The notes below the pieces were generated by a model. That model was given only the letters and a program-made list of their open reading frames with translations, had not been told where the DNA came from and searched no databases. A DNA stretch of 51,489 nucleotides from Thermoanaerobaculia bacterium (lineage in GTDB: Bacteria > Acidobacteriota > Thermoanaerobaculia > Multivoradales > JAHEKO01): assembly GCA_947259195.1 (NCBI GenBank), contig CAMYLC010000038.1:1-51489 (forward strand), read 5' to 3'. Below, one piece after another: positions 44,241 through 51,489 of the stretch (its first letter is position 1; every line of letters starts with the position of its first letter). Made by a program: the position numbers and the translations under genes.

Positions 44241-45689
44241 TTGGCGTCTCCTCAGGAGCTCTCCTCGAAGCCTCTCTCGGTAGCCGCCGCTGCCCTACCG
44301 TTGATCACCCTGGTCGCCTGTTTCCTGGTCGGCGGGATCTTCTTCGAGCTCGACGCGGACATGTTGGTGCTGGCGCTGCTGTTGGCCGCGACTGTCGCCG
44401 GCATCCAGGCGGTCCTGCGCGGTGCCTCCTGGATGGACATCCAGCGCTCGACCGGCGAAAAGCTCGCAGCTGTGTTGCCCGTCATTCTGATCCTGCTGAC
44501 GATCGGCATGTTGATCGGTACCTGGGTGCTTTCAGGCACGATCCCCGCACTGATCTCGGCCGGTATCCAGATCTTGAGCCCGCGGTTCTTCGTCCTCTCC
44601 GCCTTTCTGGTCACCGCGGTCATGTCGCTCGCCACCGGTACCTCCTGGGGCTCGGCGGGAACCCTGGGAGTGGCGCTCATGGGCGCTGCGGCGGCAGTTC
44701 ACGCGCCCCTGCCCGCCACCGCTGGTGCCGTGATCTCGGGGGCCTACCTGGGCGACAAGATGTCACCGTTGTCGGATTCGACCAACATCTGCGCCATCGG
44801 TGCGGGGGCCGACCTCTACGCCCATATCCGGAACATGCTCTACACCGCGGTGCCCTCATCGCTGGTCGCCTTGCTGGTGTATTCCGCGCTGGGCCGACGC
44901 ACAACAGCGAGCGCCCAGGTCATCCCTGAATCGGCCCAGACGCTCTTGGCAGAGATGGATCGTGTTTTTAGCCTCAGCCTCTGGACCCTGCTGCCCCTGC
45001 TGGTCGTTCTGGCCGGAATCGCCCTCAAGGTCTCACCGGCTCTGGCTCTGGCAGCCTCCTCGTTGGTGGCCATGATTCTGGGGGGCATCCTGCAGGGTTT
45101 CGATATCCAGAGTGTCCTGACGTCGGCGGTGCGCGGCTTCGATCCTGCAATGGTGGCCGACCGGGGGCTGGACCCGACATCTCTGAGTGAGCCGTTCGTC
45201 CAACTCTTGGACCGGGGCGGTCTCTACTCCATGTCGAGCACTCTGGTCCTGATCCTGGCCGCCTTCCTGCTGGCGGCGGGAATGGACGTCTCGGGTGCTC
45301 TGGACCGCCTGCTGCTGGCCCTCCTCGGAACCGTCCGCTCCACCTTCGGACTCATCGCCGCCACCATGGCGGCGGGCACGACGATGATCTCGCTGACCAG
45401 CCATGGTGGGGTCACGGCGCTGATTGTCGGTGGAATGTTCCAGAAGGCCTACCGTCAACGGGGCCTGGCGCCGGTAAACCTCTCGCGCTCCCTGGAGGAC
45501 TCGGTGACCATCGTCGAGCCCCTCCTGCCCTGGACCGTCTCCGGAATCTTCATGTCCACCACTCTCGGCGTGCCGACCCTGGAGCTTTTGCCCTGGGCGG
45601 TATTCTGCTATGGCGGTCCGATCTTCTCACTGCTGTGGGCGGCCGGCTTCGACCGTACCGGGCTCGGACTCCGACGATTGGAGGAGTAG
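44241..45689 (+). CDS. nhaC: Na+/H+ antiporter, NhaC family
   Basis: 482 residues, TTG start, about 11-12 hydrophobic helices. The conserved GTSWGSAGTLGVALMG, GAYLGDKMSPLSDSTNI and SLTSHGGVTALIVG motifs are those of NhaC antiporters, which expel sodium in exchange for protons; some relatives exchange malate and lactate. It ends 30 bases before the convergent SecA-like gene. Last gene of the GT39-yajQ-metC-nhaC run. Confidence 0.88.
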   Translation: MASPQELSSKPLSVAAAALPLITLVACFLVGGIFFELDADMLVLALLLAATVAGIQAVLRGASWMDIQRSTGEKLAAVLPVILILLTIGMLIGTWVLSGTIPALISAGIQILSPRFFVLSAFLVTAVMSLATGTSWGSAGTLGVALMGAAAAVHAPLPATAGAVISGAYLGDKMSPLSDSTNICAIGAGADLYAHIRNMLYTAVPSSLVALLVYSALGRRTTASAQVIPESAQTLLAEMDRVFSLSLWTLLPLLVVLAGIALKVSPALALAASSLVAMILGGILQGFDIQSVLTSAVRGFDPAMVADRGLDPTSLSEPFVQLLDRGGLYSMSSTLVLILAAFLLAAGMDVSGALDRLLLALLGTVRSTFGLIAATMAAGTTMISLTSHGGVTALIVGGMFQKAYRQRGLAPVNLSRSLEDSVTIVEPLLPWTVSGIFMSTTLGVPTLELLPWAVFCYGGPIFSLLWAAGFDRTGLGLRRLEE

Positions 45690-45719
45690 CCGACCACAAG
45701 CCTTCTCGGCTCGCTCGGA

Positions 45720-48137
45720 TCACCTCTTCCTGGAACGGTCTCGGAAGTACCGGTTGTAGAGGCCCCAGAGGATCAGCAGAGGACCGGTCGTGAAGGGCAG
45801 GGCCGCTCCCGCTGCAAAAGCCACGTTGCCACCCAGGGCCATCGAAAGCTGATCGCGGAAGGGGTCGTCGTTGATCAGGTAGGTCCAGGTAGACGACGGT
45901 CCTCTGAGGCCCTCTCTGTCGAGATCGATTCCCTCCGGCGTGATCGTGGCGGCCTCGAAAGCTCGGACGGCTTGCTTCTGCACCTGGCTCTCCATGTCGC
46001 TGAAGGCGTCGGCCGCGAGAAGCACGTACTCCGCGAAAGGGTCCTGGCCGCTGACTCGGCGCAAGTGAATCCCCTCGCGAATCTCGGCCATGGTGGCGAG
46101 GTGCTCGCTCCAGAATCGATCGAGCTGGAAGAGTACGATCCGCCTTTCGGCCTCGGCCAGGACAGCCTGATCGACCGTCGAGGCGAGCTCCTGGAATCGA
46201 CCCGGCGAAAGCTTGGCGAAACGGCTCTGGGCCCGACCAAGAAGAAGATCCTCACGCCGCTGCTGCACAATCTTGCGCTGCTCGTCCAATACCGACGAGT
46301 ATCCATAGAGTGTTTTGCGGGTCTCGACATTCTGCCCTTCCACGATGCGCTGAGCCCGGGCGATCTCGCGTCGAATGACCGGGTTGTCGAGGGGCTCGTT
46401 CTGCTCTTTTGGCAGCAACTTGGGAGGAATGAGATTGCGCACACCGTAGCGCAAGATCAGGTCGTCCTCGAGGCTGATGAAGAACCGGGAGTCGCCTGGA
46501 TCGCCTTGACGACCGGCGCGACCTCTGAGCTGCTGATCGATGCGCAGACTCTCGTGTCGGTTCGTGCCGATGACGTAGAGCCCGCCGAGAGCGACTACCT
46601 CCTCACGATTCGCCTCGGCGGCTCCACCGAGTCGGATGTCGGTGCCGCGGCCGGCCATGTTGGTGGAGATGGTCACCGCACCCAGGACCCCGGCCTCGGC
46701 GATGATCGCGGCCTCCATCTCGTCGTTCCTCGCATTGAGAACCTGCACTTCGATCCCGGATTGCCGAAGCAGAGCGGCAAGCTCCTCGGACTCCTTGACG
46801 CTCGCCGTACCCACGAGGATCGGTCTGCCGGTGGCATGAACGCTCCCGATCTCCTCGACCAGTGCCCGATGCTTGGCCGGACGGTGGGTGAAGACCACGT
46901 CAAGATGGTCGATTCGGATCGAGGGGCGGTTCTGGGGAATGACTACTACCTTGATGCCATAGGTCCTGGTCAGCTCCTCGGCCGCCGGGCTGGCCGTGGC
47001 GGTCATCCCGGCGAGCTTCGGATAGAGGCGGACGAAGTGCTGCAAGGTAATCGAGCTCAGAACCCTTCCTTCCGGACGGAGCTTCAGCCCCTCCTTGGCC
47101 TCCAGCGCTGCCTGCAGGCCGTCGGGCCAGTGTCGGTCTTCCACCACCCGACCGGTGAGCTCGTCGACCAGCTGAATCCGCCCGTCGCGAACGATGTAGT
47201 CCACATCCCGGCGCAGCAGCACCTTGGCATGCAGTGCACAGTTGATGCCCGTGAGGAGAGCCAGGTTCTCGGCCGCGAGAAGGTTGCCGCAGTCCAGCAG
47301 CTTCTCCGCGCGGTCGAAGCCGATGGCGGTGAGCTCGATGTTCCGTGAGTACTCGTCGGTAGCAAAGTCCTCGCCGGGGTCGAGTCGATCCACGAGCTCT
47401 GCCAGACCGTAGGGGGTTTCCTCGGGCGAGCCGAGCACTCCGGCGATTACCATTGGGACCCTAGCCTCGTCGATGAGGATCGAATCCGCTTCGTCGACGA
47501 TGGCCAGGTGAAAGGGCCTATGGACAATTTGTTCGGGCTCGGCGGCGAGATGCGATCGGAGCAGATCGAAACCCGCCTCCTTGGCGGTGACGTAGGTGAT
47601 GTCACAGCCATACGCTGTCTGTCGCTCCGCTATACCCATCCCCTCCTCCACCCAACCGACGCTCAGTCCCAGGAACCGATAGATCGGGCCCATCCACTGC
47701 GAATCGCGATGGGCCAGGTAGTCGTTGAAGGTGAGAACATGAACTCCGCGACCCGACAAGCCCCCGAGATAGGCCGGCAGAACCGCAGCGAGGGTCTTGC
47801 CCTCGCCTGTAGCCATCTCGACGAGTCGGCCGTCATGCATGGCCAGCCCAGCGAGAATCTGAACCCCGAAAGGACGCTGCCCCAGAATCCTCCAGGCGGT
47901 CTCCCTGACGAGAGCGGCGGCCTCCTCAACGATGCCTTCGCTAGAGGCAGCCTCGCAGATCTGGCTGCCCAGCCGCTTTGAGAGTTGTCGTAGGGCGCTG
48001 TCGTCGAGCCGCTTCAGTCGTGGCTCGAGGCGATCGATCTCGGCCAATCGCCGACGATACTGCGCGAGGTCGTGCAGATCCTGGCCACCGTTCCACAACT
48101 CCAAACGGTGGCGGACACCTGTGGTCCTGGAGGCCAT
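45720..48137 (-). CDS. Atypical SecA-like ATPase with C-terminal membrane segment
   Basis: 805 residues. SecA features: Walker A in EMATGEGKTLAAVLPAYL, DEAD-type box VDEADSILIDEARVPM, TNMAGRGTDIRLGG (motif V) and QQLRGRAGRQGDPG (motif VI). It lacks the C-terminal zinc-binding tail of canonical SecA. Instead it ends in a hydrophobic stretch (NVAFAAGAALPFTTGPLLIL) and a basic tail (NRYFRDRSRKR), probably a membrane anchor. It may be an accessory SecA2-like translocase for special substrates. Start at 48137 has AGGAGAT just upstream. It is the last gene of an operon with heme oxygenase and a small membrane peptide; housekeeping SecA is presumably elsewhere. Confidence 0.85.
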   Translation of the reverse strand: MASRTTGVRHRLELWNGGQDLHDLAQYRRRLAEIDRLEPRLKRLDDSALRQLSKRLGSQICEAASSEGIVEEAAALVRETAWRILGQRPFGVQILAGLAMHDGRLVEMATGEGKTLAAVLPAYLGGLSGRGVHVLTFNDYLAHRDSQWMGPIYRFLGLSVGWVEEGMGIAERQTAYGCDITYVTAKEAGFDLLRSHLAAEPEQIVHRPFHLAIVDEADSILIDEARVPMVIAGVLGSPEETPYGLAELVDRLDPGEDFATDEYSRNIELTAIGFDRAEKLLDCGNLLAAENLALLTGINCALHAKVLLRRDVDYIVRDGRIQLVDELTGRVVEDRHWPDGLQAALEAKEGLKLRPEGRVLSSITLQHFVRLYPKLAGMTATASPAAEELTRTYGIKVVVIPQNRPSIRIDHLDVVFTHRPAKHRALVEEIGSVHATGRPILVGTASVKESEELAALLRQSGIEVQVLNARNDEMEAAIIAEAGVLGAVTISTNMAGRGTDIRLGGAAEANREEVVALGGLYVIGTNRHESLRIDQQLRGRAGRQGDPGDSRFFISLEDDLILRYGVRNLIPPKLLPKEQNEPLDNPVIRREIARAQRIVEGQNVETRKTLYGYSSVLDEQRKIVQQRREDLLLGRAQSRFAKLSPGRFQELASTVDQAVLAEAERRIVLFQLDRFWSEHLATMAEIREGIHLRRVSGQDPFAEYVLLAADAFSDMESQVQKQAVRAFEAATITPEGIDLDREGLRGPSSTWTYLINDDPFRDQLSMALGGNVAFAAGAALPFTTGPLLILWGLYNRYFRDRSRKR

Positions 48138-48215
48138 GATCTCCTGCCAGGTCTTTGAAGCCTGGTCAGAACATCATCGTACAGCGAAAGACTGTTACTG
48201 GAGTTGGAGAACGTT

Positions 48216-48854
48216 TCAGGAAACAGCCTCGGCCAGCAAATCGTCGCTGATATAGACGATGCCCCGAAACATGTGGCGGGCGGCCTCCAGGAGCCGGTCG
48301 GAGTCCTCCGGCGAGAAATCGACCTCGTCCATGGCGGCACGGAAAGCGTGCCATCGATCCCGTTGCTCGTCACCATAGGGGTCGAGGTATCGCAGGCCGG
48401 GTCCCGGCGCTATCCCATAGGCCGGCATCAGCCCGCGGGCAATGAAGCGAGAGCCGTTGTTGCTGCCCTCCAGCACATAGTGCAGCCCGAGAAGCGAAGC
48501 TGGCTCAGAGGCCATCTGCTCGATCTCGTCTATCAGACGCCGAGTCGCCGGTAAGGGCTCGAGAGAGCCGGGGTCGACGTCGAAGAAATCCAGATCCTCC
48601 ACCAGATACGGAACCTGATACTGCCTCTCGTCGACAACCGCTCGAATCGCATCCGACGTCTCGGCTGCACTTCGAAGTCGTTCCTCGAGGGCCTTATGCA
48701 CGAGGTACATCTGCCCCAGATAGCCTATGTAGCGCTCCCTGGGTAGAGAGCCCTGGGCAAAGGCGCGCTGGAAGTCGTGATGTTCAGCCGAATCGTGGAG
48801 ATCTCGTGTCGATTCGCGAAGACGCTGCATGACGCTCTGTGTCTCTTCAGTCAT
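48216..48854 (-). CDS. Heme oxygenase (biliverdin-producing type)
   Basis: 212 residues. The proximal-His region LRESTRDLHDSAEHHDF and the distal-helix region GLHYVLEGSNNGSRFI are those of bacterial heme oxygenases, which open heme to biliverdin, CO and Fe(II). Other members of the fold are photosynthetic PcyA partners and TenA-like proteins, which are less likely because the proximal His is present. ATG at 48854 has GGAGGAG upstream. 52 bases separate it from the peptide gene before it and 78 from the SecA-like gene after it. Iron recycling or heme signalling is a natural use in an organism with many c-type hemes. Confidence 0.82.
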   Translation of the reverse strand: MTEETQSVMQRLRESTRDLHDSAEHHDFQRAFAQGSLPRERYIGYLGQMYLVHKALEERLRSAAETSDAIRAVVDERQYQVPYLVEDLDFFDVDPGSLEPLPATRRLIDEIEQMASEPASLLGLHYVLEGSNNGSRFIARGLMPAYGIAPGPGLRYLDPYGDEQRDRWHAFRAAMDEVDFSPEDSDRLLEAARHMFRGIVYISDDLLAEAVS

Positions 48855-48906
48855 TTTTCTCCTCCAACCTGGCTGGCTCGACGCACGGGAATCTCTCCCT
48901 GTCATT

Positions 48907-49017
48907 TCAATCGGCAACCAGGACCAAGGCCATCAGCGCCACGCCGATCCAGATCAATCCCTTGACGGTGAAGAAAATCACCCCGACCAGGCCTACGCGC
49001 TGCAGCCATCTCGTCAA
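48907..49017 (-). CDS. 36-residue single-pass membrane peptide
   Basis: A short frame below usual cut-offs. TTG start at 49017 with AGGAGG 9 bases upstream, product MTRWLQRVGLVGVIFF then TVKGLIWIGVALMALVLVAD and stop. An amphipathic basic start (R3, R7) and one hydrophobic helix predict an inner-membrane peptide. Similar short proteins (MKxWLxRxGLVGxLFFxxKGLLWL) are, as I recall, found in several phyla, which supports that it is real. First gene of the heme oxygenase operon; possibly an assembly helper or regulator. Confidence 0.65.
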   Translation of the reverse strand: MTRWLQRVGLVGVIFFTVKGLIWIGVALMALVLVAD

Positions 49018-49047
49018 TCCGCACGACCTCCTCAGCTACATCTCGCT

Positions 49048-49075
49048 TCTGTACAGCTCTGTACAGCGGGTTCAA
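49048..49075 (-). promoter_or_regulatory. Promoter with two CTGTACAG palindromes (operator candidate)
   Basis: On the minus strand a -35 TTGAAC (49070-49075), 16 bases and a -10 TACAGA (49048-49053). Two copies of the 8-base palindrome CTGTACAG lie at 49049-49056 and 49059-49066, one helical turn apart, over the spacer and the -10. A repressor bound there would block the operon. Confidence 0.55.
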
Positions 49076-49225
49076 GCCTGCCGACCCTATGAACAGGCGC
49101 TCCGGCTGTCAAGCTCGAATGAGGATCGGATCGAGACTCGGATACTATGAGCGGCGGCCGGCCGTTGCCGTCCTGGAGCCATCACTAACTACAACTACCG
49201 CCGGAAGATCAATCCGAGGAAATCC

Positions 49226-51489
49226 ATGTCCAAGCTCACCCATCTCGCGCCGCTACTCGTTCTCGTGCTGGCAGCCATTCCCGTTCAAGGCAGCACTTCC
49301 CTGGCACAGGTAGAGGGCATCTCGAACGAGGAGCTCTTCCCTTGGGCCTCATTTGACGCCTCGATCCCGACGCAGGAAGCCGTGACCGGGGTCGAGCCCG
49401 GCAGTCGACCGCTGCGGCACGGGGAAGCTTTGCGCTACTTCGAGGCGCTGGCCGAAGCCTCCCCTCGGGTCACTCTCCAAACCTATGCCCACAGTCACGA
49501 AGGCCGACCCCTGGTGCTGGTGGCGGTGAGCGACGAGGCGACTATCGGGGAACTCGAAGCATTCCGGACTGGCCACGCCCAACGGCTGGATCCCCGGCGG
49601 CGAGCCGCGGCAGACGACACGGATGCGCTCAACGGTGCCAAGGCCGTGGCCTGGATGGCCTATGGGATCCACGGTGACGAGCTGTCGAGCACCGATGCTG
49701 CGGCCTCACTGGCCTACTGGTTGGCGGCCGGTGAAGACGATAGGGCCCAGGCACTGCGTGAAGGGCTCGTCGTCCTCATCGACCCGATGGAGAACCCCGA
49801 CGGTCGCGAGAGGTTCCTCGCGCAGACTGCGGCCTTCGCCCACAAGGTCCCCAACTCAGACCAGGACGACCTGTCCCACACCACAGTATGGCCGTGGGGC
49901 CGGGGCAACCACTACCTTTTCGACCTCAACCGGGACTGGTTCATGATGGTGCATCCAGAAAGCGCTCGATCCGAGGTCCTAGCCGGCTGGAACCCCCAGA
50001 TCGCCCTCGACTGTCACGAGATGGGCAACGACTCCACCTACCTCTTCACGCCACCGCGAGAGCCGTTCAACCCGCTGCTCCCAGACTACATGAGGAAATG
50101 GTGGGATCGGTTCGCCGGCGACCAAGCCCGAGCCCTGGATAGGAAGGGATACAGCTACTTCACCGGCGAGTGGAACGAAGAGTTCTTTCCCGGTTACGGC
50201 TCCTCATGGCCAGCATATCTGGGAGCTCTCGGAATTCTCTATGAGATGTCGGGCACCGACGGCACGCTGGTTCGACGACAGGACGGCTCGGTACGAACCT
50301 ATGGCGAAGCCGTCGAGCACCAGGTCATCAGCTCTGTGGCCAACCTCGAGACCCTGGCAGCCAACCGGCAGGAGTTTCTCGACGACTTCGTCAGCGCCCG
50401 CCGGGCTGCGATCACCTCACCGAAGGGCCCGGCTCGTGCCTGGCTCCTGCCTCCAGGACGCAGCCCGCAACGCACAGACGCTCTGGCACGCCTCCTCAGA
50501 CGACAGGGCATCGAGGTCTACCGGTCGGCGGCTGCCATGAACGTCTCCGGCCTGCGGGATGCTCGCACCGGAAGCGAGAGCACTCAGGACCTGCCGGCTG
50601 GCACCTGGATGGTGCCTCTGGATCAGCCAGCCTCCCCGCTGGCGAGTGTGCTGCTGGACCCTCACGTCCCCATGTCCGCTGCCGCCCTGCGAGAGGAGAG
50701 GGAGTCCATCGAGCGGGGCGACGGTTCACGCCTGTACGACACCACAGCATGGTCCCTGCCGCTGCTCTTCGGAGTCGAGTCCTACTGGACCGCTGTCAAA
50801 CCGACAGGTACGTGGTCCCTGGATTCCGTGCCAGAGAGTCGAGCCGGCGAGGTTGAAGCCGCGCCTTCGGCCTACGGCTACCTGGTCGAAACCACGGACG
50901 ACGCTGCCATGGGGGCGCTCGCTGCGCTGCTCGAAGCAGGAATCACGGTCCAGGCGGCGAACAAGCCCTTCACGATCGGTGGTCACGCCTACGATCGAGG
51001 CACCCTGCTCATTCGTCGCGAGGTCAATTCCGACGACCTCGAGAGCCAACTGGTACCCATCGCTCAGCGCTGGGGCTTGACCTTCCATGCCACCCCCACT
51101 GCCGATTCTGAGGAGGGCCCCGATCTGGGAGGCGCACACTTCGAGACGTTGCGTCTGCCCAGAGTAGGCATCCTCACCGGTTCGCCCGTATCTCCAACGG
51201 ACTACGGCTCGCTCTGGTATGTGCTCGACGAGCGGGCTGGTCTACGCTTCAGCGGCATCGACATCGGACGGCTACGGTTCCTGGACCTGCAACGCTACAA
51301 CGTGCTCGTCTTTCCTCCCGCCTGGGGTGGGGCTCAGGCCTACCGACACGCGTTGGGTGAGCAGGGGCTCGTGGCGCTGAAAGCCTGGATCGAGGGCGGA
51401 GGTACAGCCATCGGAATCGATGGCGGAGCCCAGTTCCTCGCCGACTCCGGTACCGAGCTGACAAAGACACGGCTGCGTAGCCAGGCGCT
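49226..51489 (+). CDS. Secreted M14 zinc carboxypeptidase (partial, 3' end cut)
   Basis: 754 residues are visible before the window ends. A signal peptide (LLVLVLAAIPVQG) follows GAGGA 6 bases before the ATG at 49226. The M14 catalytic domain (residues about 45-400) shows the zinc motif GIHGDELSS (HxxE), then DPMENPDGRERFL, FDLNRDWFM, the third zinc ligand in DCHEMGND and the C-terminal substrate region. A long accessory domain follows (about 400-754), including GIDGGAQFLADSG near the edge, like the GATase-1-type tails of this family. It probably digests exogenous peptides. Divergent from the heme oxygenase operon. Confidence 0.92.
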   Translation, partial: MSKLTHLAPLLVLVLAAIPVQGSTSLAQVEGISNEELFPWASFDASIPTQEAVTGVEPGSRPLRHGEALRYFEALAEASPRVTLQTYAHSHEGRPLVLVAVSDEATIGELEAFRTGHAQRLDPRRRAAADDTDALNGAKAVAWMAYGIHGDELSSTDAAASLAYWLAAGEDDRAQALREGLVVLIDPMENPDGRERFLAQTAAFAHKVPNSDQDDLSHTTVWPWGRGNHYLFDLNRDWFMMVHPESARSEVLAGWNPQIALDCHEMGNDSTYLFTPPREPFNPLLPDYMRKWWDRFAGDQARALDRKGYSYFTGEWNEEFFPGYGSSWPAYLGALGILYEMSGTDGTLVRRQDGSVRTYGEAVEHQVISSVANLETLAANRQEFLDDFVSARRAAITSPKGPARAWLLPPGRSPQRTDALARLLRRQGIEVYRSAAAMNVSGLRDARTGSESTQDLPAGTWMVPLDQPASPLASVLLDPHVPMSAAALREERESIERGDGSRLYDTTAWSLPLLFGVESYWTAVKPTGTWSLDSVPESRAGEVEAAPSAYGYLVETTDDAAMGALAALLEAGITVQAANKPFTIGGHAYDRGTLLIRREVNSDDLESQLVPIAQRWGLTFHATPTADSEEGPDLGGAHFETLRLPRVGILTGSPVSPTDYGSLWYVLDERAGLRFSGIDIGRLRFLDLQRYNVLVFPPAWGGAQAYRHALGEQGLVALKAWIEGGGTAIGIDGGAQFLADSGTELTKTRLRSQA

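Noticed and set aside
49049..49066. SOS box (LexA site)
   Set aside because: The outer halves CTGT and ACAG are 10 bases apart instead of 8, and the operon has no DNA-repair gene.
1..51489. tRNA, rRNA, riboswitch or CRISPR features
   Set aside because: I read both strands for T-loop words, repeat-spacer patterns and conserved leader motifs and found none that I could support; weak cases were left out.

Overview
The window is a dense, high-GC bacterial segment with almost all of its bases in genes. Most of it (about 3,130 to the right end) reads like one chromosome of an Acidobacteriota-type bacterium, possibly Thermoanaerobaculia. This is inferred from secreted propeller proteins ending in a DGFESGDVSAW tail, abundant beta-propeller and multiheme proteins, CRTAC1 and two-component-propeller genes, and a decayed sulfatase tail. 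I have no 16S or marker tree. No tRNA, rRNA, CRISPR array or intact transposase gene was seen.

Left edge (1-~3,130): minus-strand lutA/lutB (lactate utilisation) and the catalytic part of an MltA lytic transglycosylase, of proteobacterial character and locally richer in GC. This segment joins in frame, inside one reading frame, to a truncated molybdopterin oxidoreductase. An assembly chimera is the simplest explanation, and a real recombination the alternative.

3,130-11,200: minus-strand trx2, clpB, egtD and the molybdopterin oxidoreductase (its start codon overlaps the egtD stop), and plus-strand typA/bipA. 11,200-18,900 is accessory: a G-tract octamer repeat, hairpin modules, a lipoprotein, two related secreted propeller proteins, a MITE-like inverted repeat, a 99-bp direct duplication, a STAS-domain gene, and decayed ATPase and sulfatase remnants.

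18,922-29,328 is the most unusual part. It is a tightly packed, six-gene, all-exported operon: a di-heme protein related to the hydrazine synthase alpha subunit, a CRTAC1/ASPIC FG-GAP protein, a ten-heme protein (duplicated cytochrome c554-like tetraheme module, YVTN propeller, MauG/CCP-like di-heme domain), a two-component-type propeller protein without a kinase, and two periplasmic-binding-protein-like proteins with no permease or ATPase. The propeller plus MauG-like part of the ten-heme protein has the domain layout of hydrazine synthase beta and gamma fused. The operon therefore holds the parts list of a HzsABC-like complex with a built-in eight-heme wire. Its substrate is unknown.

29,344-51,489: a DEAD-box helicase; an arsR-arsC-acr3 arsenic operon with a readable promoter; a spermidine-synthase-like protein; exported hydrolases (alpha/beta hydrolase, M20 peptidase, metallo-beta-lactamase fold); a FabH-like ketosynthase divergent from a FAD oxidoreductase; a GT39-like glycosyltransferase followed by yajQ, a PLP gamma-lyase and an NhaC-type antiporter; a minus-strand operon of a 36-residue membrane peptide, heme oxygenase and an atypical SecA-like ATPase behind a promoter with two palindromes; and a secreted M14 carboxypeptidase cut by the right edge.
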